Below are positions 22,701-37,700 of a stretch of DNA of 64,000 nucleotides, one piece after another (within the stretch, counting starts at the first letter, position 1; each line of letters begins with the position of its first letter). Origin of the DNA: Candidatus Omnitrophota bacterium (GTDB lineage: Bacteria > Omnitrophota > Omnitrophia > Omnitrophales > Aquincolibacteriaceae); the NCBI GenBank assembly GCA_016196565.1, contig JACPXK010000111.1, positions 50,448-114,447 of the forward strand, written 5' to 3'. The notes beneath the pieces are model-generated. The model was not told the DNA's origin and searched no databases. It worked only from the letters and a program-made list of their open reading frames with translations. The position numbers and the translations under genes are program-made.

Positions 22701-25700
22701 TTATTACATGACGTCCGATCTTGTGGCCGGTTTTGAAAAATATGCGCCCAATGACGTGAAGGCGACCGTCATGGTGCAGGCCATACGCGAACTTCAAAAA
22801 GAAGCGCCGGGGCTTAATAAAGCCGTTTCGGATGATAACGACGCATTGATTCGATACTTGCAAAAACAAATACCGATTTATCAACAGAAAAAGCAGCAGC
22901 AAGTGGATGTGGCGGTGAAAGGGATTCTGAGTGAAGGTGCCGTCTTTTTAAGCGAAGCCAATTCTGTTTTCATGCAAACCGGCGGCTCTCTGACCGTGGA
23001 ACAGATGAAGGCGATGGTGTCCTCCACTTTGGGCGAGCAGGCCTATAAATACAGCCGGCCTACCCAGCAGCTTTCGCAGCGCTGGGAAAAAATCGAGAGA
23101 TATTTGGAAGACGCGTTTCCCGGAATGATTGATGACCAGAGCAACGTGTGGGGAGGAACAACAGCCAAGCTGAGCGCGGGAATGGGAAGCGCCACGCTCC
23201 ATTTTACTCCCCGTGATCTTTCAGCGGAATTTCATGAGGCGGTCAAAAATCTTGAGCTGATGAAAATTTTAAGCGTGCAGCGAAGAAATTTTCTCGTCAA
23301 TAGTGCGGTTTCTATGGCCTATCAATTGTTCCGCACGGAGCAGCAAGCGGACCTTTTAAGAGACAATCTTAAAGATACCGAAGAAGCCCTTGAGATAATT
23401 CGTGAAAAGAGAAAAGAATTGCCGGAAGACGGCGAATTAAAGGCGGAAGAAGGAAAACTGAGTTCTTATCTTATTTCTCACGGACAAAATTTGAGAATGC
23501 TCGAGGACACCGTGAAGCTTCACGAATTGGAACTCAAGCAAGCTCTTTCTCTTTCGCCGGAAAGCATTTTGGACCGTAAAGGATATTTTGGTGAAATTAG
23601 TTCTCTGGATCAATTCAACGAATGGTCCAAAAGATATCTCAACCGCAATTATAACCGCATCGCGGGGCTCGCCGAGGCGGAAATCCTTAAAAAATACACA
23701 GAATACATGCATGAAGCGGCGCAAAGCCCTTCCATGCAAAAGTCTTCGTTTGTCACGGGCTTTCTCATGATGTCATACCGGAACAATGACTTTGTCGGTT
23801 CCGATCAAAAACGCGCCGCGCTGGCAATTTCCGAGACCCTTCGAGAAAAGAATGTGGCGGCTTGGCAGGCCCTTAAAACCCCCGTGGGATTTTACAATCT
23901 CCGCCAATACATAGAAGAAACCCTCCGGTTCCTGGAACCCAAAGGCGATGGAAGATCGCCCGTAGAGGTTTCTTATAAGAGCTTGATGAAAGAGCAGATT
24001 TTTATGGCCAAACAGCTTCTTTCCCACGCCGACGCCAAAGGAAAGCGCGGCCTCAATTTCCGCGAGCAATTTACGGAGCTTGTCGGCGATCTTGAGGCCA
24101 ATGACGAGGACCTTTCCGAACAGGAATCCACGGACAAGATTTTAGCGTTGCTGCAAGAATTTGGAGTCGTCCTCCGCCAGGAATTGGCTGAAATTAAGCC
24201 GGAAGAAAAAATTGCCAAGGCCAAAGAAATTTACTCGATCGTAAAAGATAATTTAAAACTTCCAAGCTCCAAGGCGGTGAAAGAACCGGAATACACTCAG
24301 GAAGTTGGAGGTTTCCCCAAAGATAATCGGGAGCGCGATGTCGCCAGTCTCGAGGAAAAAAAACCGATCAGCACTTTGACCAATGATTATCTTCAAGATA
24401 AAAGTAATTTAGTTTATCACCGGGTCATTTTAGAACGTCTTCCCACACTCACGGAAATCGGTTTTACGGAAGGCCAGAAAAAGCAGTTGGGCGGCAATGT
24501 GGTCATTAAAGATGACAATCTTGCCTATATAAGCCAGCACCTTTCTGTGGGTGAAGCCAAGGCCGATGCCGCGGGGGCGTGGGATTATGCCGGACAAATT
24601 CAGGCCCATTCGAAAAGCCAGTATCACGAAAGATTCAAGTTCTTTTTCTTAGGACTAATTCCCTTTATTAACAAAATGGCAACGTCCCAACAGGATAAAA
24701 AAGTCACGCTGGTGGCCAAACCGCAATACGTTAAAGACGCTCAATTCATCAAAGAAGGCGAATTTATGGTTTATTTTCCGTCCGCGATTCCCGAAATAAT
24801 GGAAAGAATGAGTTATGGAACCGGGACGATGTTTTCCATTTCCTTTGACATTCCAAAAGGAGGCGGCGGAGGCGCCGTCAGCACGGGGCAATCGCCCGTC
24901 ACTACGACAGGGGGCGGAACTTTCGGCGGTGGAGCGGCCATGGGCAGCGTGCCCGGCGGCGAAACCTTAGGCGTGGGATTCACAACTCCGGGTTCTACCA
25001 TCACAGCCTTTCCGATTCTTGGGACCAAACCCGAAAATCCTTCCAGCGGTGGAAGCGGCGGGCCTATCAGCCTCAGCCCTATCCGCTTTGGCATCATGGA
25101 TATACGCGGACCGGAACCCATGTATTTTGTGGCCGAAGGTCCCAATTCTGCCATGGGGGGCATGCAGCACGATATTAAGACCGAGGACGTTCATTTCCGG
25201 GGAACGCAAGCGCTCATCAATGCCTCAGCGCAATATCACAATTCGGTGATGAAACTGCAAGATAGCGAAGAAAACCTGATTCTATTAAATGAAGCCAAAC
25301 TCGCCAAATATCCTTTACGTGATCGGGATTTTGACACGCGCGAAATATCACCCGCCGAATCCATGGACAAAGCTATCCGGGAAGCAACCTTGGCCGTCGA
25401 CAAAGCCCGCTCAGACGCCAAACTCGCCATGCGATTTGTCATTCAGGCGCTGGAAAAAACCACGCCGGAAGTCCGCGTGGAAATTTTCAGAAAAGAAGGC
25501 TGGCTCCGCAAATATTTGGCCTTTACCTTGGACATGTCGGAAAATCAGGTCAATGACATGAGTGTGATCAACCGCCTGATGACCGAAGGCGCTTGGCGGG
25601 GCGAGCAAGTACGCATCTCGCAAATTGAGTTTGGCAAACACAGCAATTCGCTGACGCAAGCCCTTGCCGAACGCACCATGCCGCGCAAGACACGGCAAAT

Positions 25701-28700
25701 TGTTTTTGGATTCCCGGACATCGGAATTATTTGGGAGAAATCGACTCGAATGTATGACGGCGGCCGGTCTGCGGCAAAGGCTTATTTGGCTTCCCGTCAA
25801 ATGGAGCAAACTGAAGCTCAGATTGAAAAAACCGTGGAAGAAATGAAAGCGAAATTCGGTTTTGCCGTGCAGCAAGTGCGCGCGACGGCCAAAGAGTGGG
25901 ACCGGGCGGGAGATGATTGGAAAAATGCCTGGGAATTTTATAAAACTCAACTTGAAAAGTACAAAGGCAATGCCGAAAAGAACCCCGCCCTTCTCGAAAA
26001 GCATTTGCGGGACGCGTGGGAACAATATATTGAGCGCCGCCGCACTTATGTGGATGCCCGCAATGATTATTTTCTGGCGGAAATCGCTTTTCAGCGATTG
26101 ATTGAACATTACGGCATAAGAGAAGGGGTAGAATCCACGATCAAAGCGGTCCCCAATTTGCAGCTTCCCGAAGTTGAAGGCAAACCCGTGCAAGTTACCG
26201 AAGCAATGCGGCAGCGTGTGCGCCGGGCGGAAGAAGGAAAAATCGAGCCCCAAAAAATGCCCGATTTAGCGCCTTCCGAAATTGAAGTCCCTAGAATTCC
26301 GCAGCTGACACGGGCTCAAGAAAGAAATTTGGGAAGGCAGCTGCGTCTACGCTTGACGCAAGACCAATACGTTCATTTAAAGCTGGAGGATCTCACGGAT
26401 GAAGAAAAAAAGTTAGTCGAACCTGTTAGAACGCTTCTCACAGTCCTTAAATATCCCTTTGCCGAAGAAAATAAGTTTAATGAATACGATTGGATACGCC
26501 ATTCTTTCGGCGATGACAGCCCGGAACAGATTAATCGGGGAATCGATGCAGCCAATGAGGCCAACACCCGCAAATTGGGCCAGGTCAATCTTTCGGATCT
26601 TGTGCAGGACATTTTGGAAGAAGCTTTAGGCGCCGGCTGGGAAAACATGACCCTGCTGGATGCTTTTCTAAAAGACAGCGATCGCTATATGAAAGAAACC
26701 GGTTTTGACCGCACTTCTTCGATTGATTGGAAAAAGAATGTTTTGAATGACGTGCCGCGAGATTTAATCAGCGGCCTCGGCGAGCTCCGCCAGGGAAAAT
26801 TTATCGTTCCCGATCCCAGGGCCAAACCGGATACTTTGGGAATGGACCGCCATCTTGCCAATTTGAGCATTACCCTGGAAGAAGATGTTCTGGAAAACAA
26901 AGTGGCGGAACTTTTTGTCAATTCGGTTCTCAACATGAATAAAGAAATCGTCCGCAAGCACAGCCCGGAACTTTTTCAGAAACTTACCCAGTGGACGAAA
27001 TTTACTCTCCGCGATCAAGATGACCGCGAAATCAAGGCGCAGGGGATTACCAAAGATGAGCGGAGAAAAAGAGAGCTTGCTGAAATTGCCGGCCGCCTCG
27101 ATAAGCTTGCCTCGCATTTCTTGGGCCGTGATTTCAAATTCAAACTTGAAGGCGATATTGAAGAAGCGGGGACCGTGGCCGCTCAGTTTCTTGCCATCCG
27201 TCTGATGGGCTTTATCGAAAAGGAAAAAGATCCTGTCCGGCGCCAGCAAGCGATTGATAATTTCGTGACGCTCTATCAAACTTTGATTGAAAACGATGCG
27301 GCGCAAATCCGCCGGTTTTACGGCGAACCCTCACGGGAAGAATTATTAGGCCATCCGGCCGCTTTCGAATTGGATTCGCTGATTGCGGTGGATTTGGTCG
27401 AAATCGTAGCGAAATTGAAAGCCGATCTCCCCGACGAACTTCAAGACCGAGATTTAACCGAAGAAATCTCCGCCGAGGAATTCCTTAAATACGGAAAGGC
27501 AGAAGAATATGAAACATACCACGCGGATTATGATCAATACCGCCGCCTCTTAGTGCGAATTCAGGCCACGGAAGGCAAAACCCGCCGTTCGATTCTAAAC
27601 GGCCGGATCACGCAGGCCATTCCTTGGGTGTTGGAACAAAAGGGAATGGGAGAAGTGCTCGAGCATCTATTCACAGGGGAGCTTTCCGATGCGGATAAGC
27701 AGAAAGTTGTGGACCGTATCGGCGCCCGCTTTGGCCAATTTAATATGATGCTTCCTCCGGCCGATCGTTTGCTCGTCGCAAATGGAGAACGACCCATTAA
27801 TAAGAATAATGAAAGGGACCTTGGGTATTTGACGGCCTTGGTCGAAATGGTGGAAAAGAGACTTCAACTGCCGCAAGACCCCGATTTTTCCGTTGCGGCC
27901 GGAAAACTGGTTTATGTTTTTGACAAGTTTTTGATCCGGGAACTCCCCAATGTCAAAAAAATTATCAGCATTTTGTCGCCCGAATACACGCTGACTTTAC
28001 GGCAGCCCGACGGCATGGGGCTTCTCATCGCCTATGCGGCTTCGCAAATGGGCAAAGACCCCATTCGATCCCAAAAAGACACCGACAGAATTATAGAACT
28101 TATTGCCGAACCTGGCCGTGTCGCGGTGCTGGCGCATTTCGGCAATCGCATGGAAAGATTTTTCCTCCGCGAAAGGGCCTTGGAAGTCGATCTGGTGAAA
28201 TTAAAAAGCGACCCGCGCATGATCGGGCCCATTATCGGCATGGCCCAAGATGCGGTCAATTCCGGGGTTTTCAATGACAAGAATGAATTCGATCAAAGAA
28301 AGTGGGACGAATGGGAGCAAAAATACAGGGAAGGTTTTAAGGCCGTGGATGAAATTGAGAAAAAGGAACGCGAAGAAGCCGAAGCGGCCAATGACGGCGT
28401 TGAGGATGAGGACCAGAAATGGGAAGGCGGAGTGTTAAAAAAGAATGTGACCAAGGATGTTTTCTTTATTTGGCAGGCCCTGCGCGGAATCGAAACCGAG
28501 AAACCCGATGAGTATCCCATGGATGAAAAAAATGCACGGTTTCAGAAGCAGTTTGAAGAATTTGACCAGTCTTTAGAAACGGACGGCGATGCCCTCGGTT
28601 TCGCCTCGGCTTATCTCAAAGGAGTTTTTGAATTAAGAGACAATATTTCGGAAGCTCCACTGGCTCCAGAAGGGCTTGGGCGGGGAATAGGGTATGTCCT

Positions 28701-31700
28701 CACGCATCCTGATTACGGACCGCGTTTAGTTCGAATGACACACCGCTATATGGAAGGGCGGGATGAAAAAAAATTAACGTCTGTGGACCGCGCCTCGAAT
28801 AGCATTCAGCCGATTATTGAAAAAGACACGGAATTTGTTTCCGTGCTTCTCGCCCTTGCTCAAGGTTTTGTGCCCGAAGGTTTCATCCGGGAGCCTTATG
28901 ACGCCCAAGGGAATTTGAATCATCAAAAAATCGATCAATTCTTGACCGTGATGGATCATGTCCGCAAAGTGGCGGATACGGAAAAATACAATCTCGAAGA
29001 AGGCCTCTTCGAGGTGACTTACGGATCGCTTAGCGAAGTGCTTTTCCGGTCTCTGTCAAAACAATACGGCTGGGTCGAGGAGGAACAAAAACCTTATTTT
29101 CACGAGCTCGTTTTCCGTGAAAGCCAGATTATCGGGATGACCAATCACTTGATTGAAAGGGGGATTGTGGCCGGGGAACAAGTTGAAGAAATGATGCTTT
29201 TGGTGGGCCGTTTGGATCATGCCAATAAAATCTCGCATCGTGCTTTGTCCTTGAGTGAAATTTTCAATGAGGCGCAGGCGGTTTTTGACCGGGTCAGGGA
29301 GCGGTTCCGCGGAATTGGAAAACATAACGAATTCGCTGAATTTCAAAGCCGCCGTGACCGGGGGCTTTTGGATGAGAACAATGACGAAACGAAGCAGCAA
29401 TATAAACGTTTTCTTGAGCAAGAAGAAGCCACCATCAAACGTGAAATTGCGAATATGCCGTTGATTGAGGAAGTCCATCTTCGCGCGGATGATTTCTTGA
29501 GAGCGCAGCTGGCTGAGCGTTTGAAAAGCGAAATGGGTTTTGCGGACCCGCCGGCAGGGATGGAAAATTTTCTGGCCAAAAAACTGCGTGAGACTCTCAA
29601 TCCTGCGAAAACACCTTTCGCAGATCCCTACTTTAGTAATCCTGATTCACAGAAAAAAATTGATGATTTGCAAAAGAAAATCAATTTAATTCAAACGGGT
29701 GAAAAACGCCTTGAAGGTTATGCGGTTTGGCGGAGTATTCGTACCCAAGCGGAAGAAACGCGCAGCGCCAAATCCCAGTTTTTGCGCCAATGGGCAAAAC
29801 TTCCTTTGCCTCAAGTCAAATGGCAATTTGCGACAGAAGAAGACGAGACGTTTTTGAAATCGCTTTCCCTCCATCTTCAAGATCCTAACAATCCCGCGCC
29901 GGATCCTGAACTTCAGAAAAAATTCCTGGATAAATTTTATTCGTCTGAAATTTGGCCGACCGCAGAAATTTATCTTGATGAAATTAAGTATGTGCTCGAA
30001 GCCCGCCGCGAAGCCCGGGAGGATTTTATTGCGCAGGCCCGTGCCCTTCATGAAACCATCACGAAAGCTGGGCTTGCCGAACAATTTGGCGGCCGGGCCT
30101 GGCAGCAATTTCTTACTCGCCATTTTGAAAGCCAAGAGGAGGCCGATAAGCTGGCCCACTTTATCGGAGATGACGGTTTAAAAACGCTTACTTTGCTGGT
30201 GGATGAATTTGAAAAACAAAAATGGACGAATGAAGAGCCCTGGAGCACGCGCATACGCACGCTGGAAAAAACCATTCAGTTGATCAATGACCGCATTGAA
30301 CAAAAGCAGCAGGAAGAAATCGCGTTAAGAAAAGAAAGAGTCCGCTTGCTTGGAGAATTGGACGATGCCTTTGAGCAAATTTATTCCAATCTGCCCGTCG
30401 GTCCTACCATGGCGGATTTGAGAAACAATAAATTCCCCGCCTTTTTGCAGCGGTTCCAAAATCTGGTTTTTGAAGAAAATTATCTCTATCAAGTAGAAAA
30501 ATTGAGAATCCCCTTGGTGGATTATCACGCGCCCTTGGCCGTTTCCTACGCCCATTACTTTATTCCGCGAAGGCATCAAGATTACAACTGGTTTCAAAAC
30601 GATTGGGTCCGCGTTAACGATCATTTGAGGGTGCTCCATGCCGCTTACAATGAGGGTGAACAGCTCGATAACGGCCAGCTTGCCAATCTCTATGAAGAAC
30701 GCCAGAACAATTATTACATGGCACGTTTGGCCCGCGCTCTAGAGCGAGTTGAGGTTGGTCCCAACCTGCCCCCGCAGGAGAAAGAACGTGCAGAGCGTGA
30801 AGAACGGTTCCGCATCCTCAACAGTTTTATTGAGCCCGTGATCCGGGATATTGCCCATGCCCGTAAGCTAAGCCGGATTGCTGTGGAAGCCGTTGCCGAC
30901 AGAATTATCGCCAGCCGTCCCGAACTCAAAGATCAAAAAGATGCTCTGATCGCCACTTTATCAGGGAAGTCAAAAGAGGGGAGAATTGTGGAGCCCCTTC
31001 GTTTGGTGGATCTGGCCGGTTTGATTTCCGACACTTATGCCAAAATCGACGGGGACCCTAAAGCAAAATTTTTCAGCCCCGAAGAGCGCCGCCAAAAAGT
31101 TTGGAAAAGGGTAGAAGATTTCTTCCGGGATTATATTGAAATTCAATCAACGCTTTATCTGGCCCAGTCTCACTTTTTGGGGTGGGACATGATCAACGCT
31201 CAATATTCCCGCCTTAAAGATCCGGATGTGCAGGAAGACATGGAAACGCTCAAGCAGACCATCAAAAACAAAGGTAGCGCCAAATTGGACCTCAAGAATC
31301 TTGGGCCTGCCGGAAATAATTTGCGTGACCTTCTGACTAATCACCAGGCGGTATTTGGATATCTTCCGAGCAATGCGACTTCCCGGCAGTTGATGAATTT
31401 GACGGTGCGCTATTTTAATCCGGCGGTTTATCGCACCCTTCCTCAATTTGCCAAAGAGCATATTTTGCCGGGCGTTGATTTGCAGGATGAAGCGGTTGTA
31501 AGCCCCGAGCCTTCCGCCTCAACCGAAGGCATGGCGGATCTTGCCCAGCGGGCGACGCTTGAGAAAGTTAATTCCATCGTCAGGGATTTGGAAGATTATT
31601 TCCGCCGCCATAACTATTCCAGCCGCCAGGGGCCCTTTGATACACAGAAAATATTTTCGGGCAAAGAATGGTCCGATCTACTTACCGCGGTTGTCAAAGG

Positions 31701-34700
31701 TGTCAGCGAACGGCGGGACGAAAAAAACCGTATCCAGTCCTGGAACAATAGAAAATTAATGGAAAGCCTTTATGAAAGGACCAGCCGTTTGGTGGAGGCC
31801 CGCAGCCATCATCAAGACGCCCTTAGCTTGCTTCTGGACAATAAAAAACTTCCGGATTCCTTCCGCGAAGAACAAGTACGGAAAATTACCGAAGCCTTGA
31901 AAACCGCGGCCGAACCTTACCGGCAAAGACTCGGCCAGATTTACGGCCGCCAGCTCAGAAACAAGGATTGGGAAATGCTTTTCAACCGGGCCCGGGAAGG
32001 GTTTATCCGCATGGGAGGCGGGGTTGAAACTTACATTCGCGTGGAAGGCAATGTGGCCCAATTTGTGGAAAATGAAATACGAAGGGCAAACGGCGATGAC
32101 ATGCCGCAGGTTGAAATTCAATATTCCATTGATCCGGAATTCTTCCATCAAATTTCAAGAATTTATCCCTGGGTGGAAAAATTTTACCGCCAAGCTCACG
32201 GCATTGAAGCGGATAAGCCATTGGCATTATTTGATCTTAATCTTATCCGTTTCTATTCCCAGCATCTTTATGAAGGCAAAGTGACTTTAGGCTATGTTTA
32301 TGCCCTTTTTTATTTGACGGAATACAATGCCAAACGCTTGCTTCCCATGTACTACGACATGGCCGATTTTGATGGCGGGGGTACCTCGCAGGCAATGGAG
32401 AGGCAGCGGCGAAGGCTTTATCAAAAAGCCGAAGAAGTCGCCAATTTGATGTTCCGGGAGGGGATTTACTGGATAGACCCGCGAGCTTACGGCGGCAATT
32501 GGGTTCATCCCGGGGTTGATGATAAAAACCTGGAAGATTTTACCAAGGCCGTAGAAACGCGCGGAGACCTTAGCGCGGCTCCCGCGGCCTTGAGAGAGAT
32601 TTACGAAAAACATAAGGAAGATGAAAATCTTAAAGCGCTTCTCGAAAATTTGAATAAGCCTGAAGTGGGTGAGGAAACAAAGACGCAGCTGCGCCGCCAG
32701 TTGAGAGAACTTTTCGAAGATATGCTTTTCACTCAATTTTTAGAAAGCTTTGACCTGGGGCTTGGTCTTTCCAACAACGGTCAGAGAAAAAATCAGACCG
32801 GCCGGAACAGTCAAAAATACGAAGAGATGATCAAACTCTCCAGGGATTTTTATAAAAAAATTCCCCATGATGAACGGGACCGGCAATTTTCTTTGGAAGA
32901 TTTCATGAATATCATCGGGCTTGGCATGAGCACCAATTTTATCGATCCGGTGCGGCTTGATGAATACAACCCCCACGAGACACTCGAATTTTTGGCCACG
33001 GGAAAAATCTTGGCCCCGGATGCCGATCCCTGGACCCGCAACATTTTTGAAACGTCGGCCTATCACAAAAAATTGACTGAGGCTTCTTCTGAGAATCTTT
33101 CAAAGATCATCGATGAAATTTTAACGGTTGAGCTTAAGAAAGAAGTAGGCCATTGGCTTAAGGTCTCGGGCGTTCTTCCCGCCAACATGGAAAGCGGCAA
33201 GCGGGATGCGGTTGTCGGTGCCTTCAGTGATTTGCTTAGAATGCGCAAACTTCATCCTTCTTCGATCCAGCGCCTGGCCGAAGAAGTCCAGCAAGTTAAA
33301 GCAAGTTTTGAAAATAATTACGACAAAGCGGTACAAGAAAAATGGGCGGATTATGAGGAAAATAAAGACACCGTGACGGCGCCTCGCCTTATACTTTATC
33401 TTGATGCCATTCAGGTCAAAAAGAATCAGCAGTTTGATCTTGTGGGCGTGATCGCCGATCCGTCGAAAGAAGAAAAAAATATTTCGGAAATCCTGCGCGA
33501 ATTTTTCGCTCCGGAATATAAAAATTTAACGGTGGGCCAGCTCCGCGCCAGACTGGATATTGAGATAAAGCGTCCTTTGGATTTCGTTCATTCCCTGCTC
33601 ATGGAAAAAATGATCAGTCAAAATGTGGAATTTCTTCTTGCCTCCGCAATCGTCGGGACTAAGCTCGATATTCGCCATACCGCCAGCCGTAAGATTACCA
33701 ACGGTAAGGAAGGAGTTTTGGAGGACTTGGCCTCTATTGTTTTGTTCGGTTCTACCCGCCAATTTGGTGTTCAGACGGATTATCTCAGCATCAAAAATAT
33801 GGGGGCATTATTCGAGGTTTATCGCGAGCTTCACGCCTTAAAGCATCTTTTTCAAGGTTCCTTGGATCTTGACGCCATTAAAGATTCATCCCGGTTCAAT
33901 GAGGATGAAAAGCTTTTGTATTTTGCCGAGCATTTTCTGCGGCCCGACACAAAAATCGAGGACCGTGTAGGAGCGACTATTCTCCACAACGTTACAAGCG
34001 GAGACCCCATTGGGCTTTATTGGCATCCGGAAACTTTGCAAAATGCCGCCGGTCAAATCCTTAATAAAACAATCGAAGTCTTAAAACGTGAACTTTCAAA
34101 ACCGGAGTACCAAAAAGAATTGGCGGACCGCGGAATTGAATTGAATAAGCTTGACGAATCCGTAGAAAATCGCCCGCTTTTGCGCAAGGCCTTGCATTTC
34201 TATGCGGACAAAAAAGAGATCAATTTTGAGGCAAAGGCGGAAAATATGGAAAAGGTCCTTGCGGAAAACGTGAGCGGCAAAATGTTCACCGGGGATGCTT
34301 ATCAAACGGGTATGGACTTTTTCAAAGGAGAATACGGTGTCTGGGGCTTCCTATTACTTATCGCGTCTTCTAGCTTCGTTGTGCTTATCGGCATTTGGCT
34401 GGGCGTTATTTTGAAGCGTTTTTTGAAACGACAGTGGACTAAGATTCAAAGTCGGCGTTATCAAAGGCAAAATCAACAAACTTTAGCTGCAGATCCGCAG
34501 TTACAACAACTCGTCAATGAAGTTCTTTTAGAGCAAGAAAGCCGCCGCAGAGACAATCCTCCGCCAGGCGCGGCCCGCTCCGAAGTTCGTGAATCGATTC
34601 AATTAAAAGACATTCAACCGTTTATGAATAATGGATTTCTTAAGCGGGCGAAAGCAGATAAAAATCCTGAAGGTTGGTTGAGACAGTGGAATGCTTACGC

Positions 34701-37700
34701 GGCGCAAGTCATATTGCCGCGTTTTTCTCGCGAGCGCCAGGACATGCTTAGAGTTCATCTTGCCCGTTTAGGAGAAAGGCTTTGGAATGAAGTTTTATCC
34801 GCAAAATCGGGAACACTTAGCGATGATCAAATCGAGGCTGTCTTACTAGAGCAAAATCCCGAAATAGAAGCCGGAATGCACCTTGCCACCATTCAAGCGG
34901 AATCAAAAGAAACCGGGGCATTCCGTTTTTCCTTTTGGCGTCAATTTCCCTTAAATGAAATTATTCTCGCCAACGGCGCGTTCTGGCTTGCCCATGTTCT
35001 GTCAAAGGGTATGGCGGGACCCTTTTTATTTGTCGCTTTGTTTTTGGTCAATATTTTTATCGTTCTGACAAAGACCCAATGGCTGCCCAAAATGGCGACA
35101 AGTTTTGCGTTTCGTATGACGCGCGGGGAAGAAACGCCGGGTGGATCCCCGTCCGTTTTTAGATTGATGAAATTACTACGTATCATGATGCCTGCGGCAG
35201 GCATTATCGCTATTAGTTCTCTTATCATCGGTCTTCCCAACGCAATTATTCTAGGAAGCATTTCATTTTTAGCGGCCTACGTACTTCGTATTCTGTCTGA
35301 GAGAGCTGCGCGGGATAAAGGCCAAGCGAGCAGCACCTGGTCCGGTCTCTATAAGCTGGCTGTGGGATTAGGATTGGACATTCAGATGCTGGTATGGGCT
35401 TTTGCGGCTTTGGGAGCATTGAGTCAAGGTTACATGACATGGGCCGCGGTTGCGATTGTCGGGTATTTCGTTGGGCTTCCTATCATAAAGGGAATGCTTA
35501 CTTTAGCATGGCATTTTGTGACTGGGCTCCCGGTTATAGGCGCAGTGGCTATCTGGGCATCGAATCTACTGTGGGGAAAAGAACAAAAACACCGTACCGA
35601 TGAGGCAGTTCGGGGATCCCGGCTTGAGAAGATTTTAAGCAGGGTTTCCCTTTGGCGTTTTATTTTGGTGCTGGCTTCATTTGTGGTTTTGAACTTTGCC
35701 TTTCCGGTTCTCCAGAGCGCGGTATTTTTGGCATCGCTGGCCGGCGTGATTATCATGCTGGCCCGGCCTTTCCCGGATTGGTTAGTTTGGGTTGTGAAAT
35801 TGAGAAGCCGTGAAAAAAAACTCGCCCATGTGGAAAAACAACTTGAATCCGCTCAAAAAGACCTTGATCAATTCACCGGGGATGATAATGCAAGGGCCGC
35901 TCTCCGCCAAAGGATCCGGCAGCTTAACAAAGATTTTCATCACGCCAAACAAGAAAATGAAATTGCGGTTGGCGCCCGCAATGCCGCGCGTTATTATGGC
36001 TGGCGCAATCTTGTTTTCGCCGCCATGCTGGTCCCATTCCTTTTTACGCTGCAGACTTCACTTTCCTACGGATTCGTTCAAGGCATCATTCTCATCATGT
36101 TTGCCTATTTGAATACGGAACCGAGCCGCGTGACGATGAGCGTGATTGCCGATCTTGTGACCAAGCCTTCTTATATTGCCGAATATCAAGGCATTCTTGA
36201 AAGCGGCGTCATTCCCAAACGTTTTCACACCGTGACGGAGCAAACCTTCCGCAGCGTGGATATTCTCGAAACTTATGATGCGGTTGCGACGAATCGGGAA
36301 GTCTTGGCGCTCAATCAAGGCCGCCAGTTAAACGGAATGCCTGACCCCGCCGAAAGCTTCCGGCTTGTGTTCGAGGACGCGACAACCACCAAAGCAAACA
36401 CCAAATTACTTTTTACAACCTTGGCAAAATTTGCCCAGCAATACGGCCCTGACCGGGCGATCGCTCTGTTCCGCACCAGCGCCGCCGGTAAAAAATGGGG
36501 CTTTCAGATGTATTCCCATGTCAACGATTTTTACGGTTTTGAATCTATCTCGCTTTATACGGGAGAAATCAACGATTTTAGAAGAAAATTGGAAGACAAA
36601 TTCGGCCAGACTAAGCGCAACCGTGATGGCAATTATTATGTTTCCTTGGACAATGGCAATGAGAACGTCCTTTTGGAAAAAGATGTGCTTTTCTTTACGG
36701 ACACTCAGGGAACGCTTCACAATACTCCGTTTATCGGAGGACGTTTTTCCAGCCGGGCTATTTTCCGCGGCAGAGAAGGCGATCCGGAAAATGGGCTTCC
36801 GCGCGTTTTCCAAATCATCCATGGCCAGAACACGGGAGAAATGTGGCAGCGTTTAAACGATATTGATAATCTCCACTTGCCAAACCAGAATTTGGGCTAT
36901 GATTCAGAAACGGGAGAATTTTACCGTCAAACACCCGATGGAAAGGAGGTCAAAGATGCCGGCGGTCACCGGATCGTAGACTACCGTATTGGTAATGATC
37001 TCAGCCTCTACCGCGTCGAAAATGGCAGGATGACCGACGAAATCATGCAGCTTGACCGCTACCGGTATAACCAGGAAGACGGCACGCTTTGGGTTTTTGC
37101 TCATCATCGGGAAATGGTGAAGTTTGACATGCGCAGCAGAAACGGAAGAACCGTGGTGTTGGAAAGGCGGACGGAAAAAGGCGATGCCTTGCCGCCCATT
37201 TATATTGACTATCCCGAAACCGCCTTCGTGCAGCAGTTTAGCTATTATGACAACATGGGACATAAGCATGTCTATGACCTGGATAATGCGGAAGGGCATT
37301 TGCTGGAAGAAATTCCGTTTAAATCTCTTATTCCTTCAAAGGAACAAGTCGATCCCTCCAATCCCAATCCCGATTCGTATATTCACGCCAATAGAACCAT
37401 TCGATTCCTAAGCGGGCATCCGCTTGAGCTTGAAGCCCATGAATATGTAGAGCGTAGAAATAATTTAGGTCAGCTGCGGTTTTACCGCATTGTGGCCCGC
37501 CAACGGGAGTACAAGATTGGAAAGGAACATTATCACCTTAAGGGAGCAGATGCCCTTGCCAGCCCAGATCCGGATCCGGAAAAAATGGCATGGGTCCGGG
37601 TTGCCACCACATTTACGATTGCCGACAACATCTTATATGAAGTCAAGCTTTCCGGCGAAACGATGAAGGTTTTGGAAGTTGGCGATTATTTGGACCTTAA

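Noticed and set aside
25411..26253. Reverse-strand ORF of 280 codons
   Set aside because: Antisense shadow of the OEP-like region, with no promoter or family motif.
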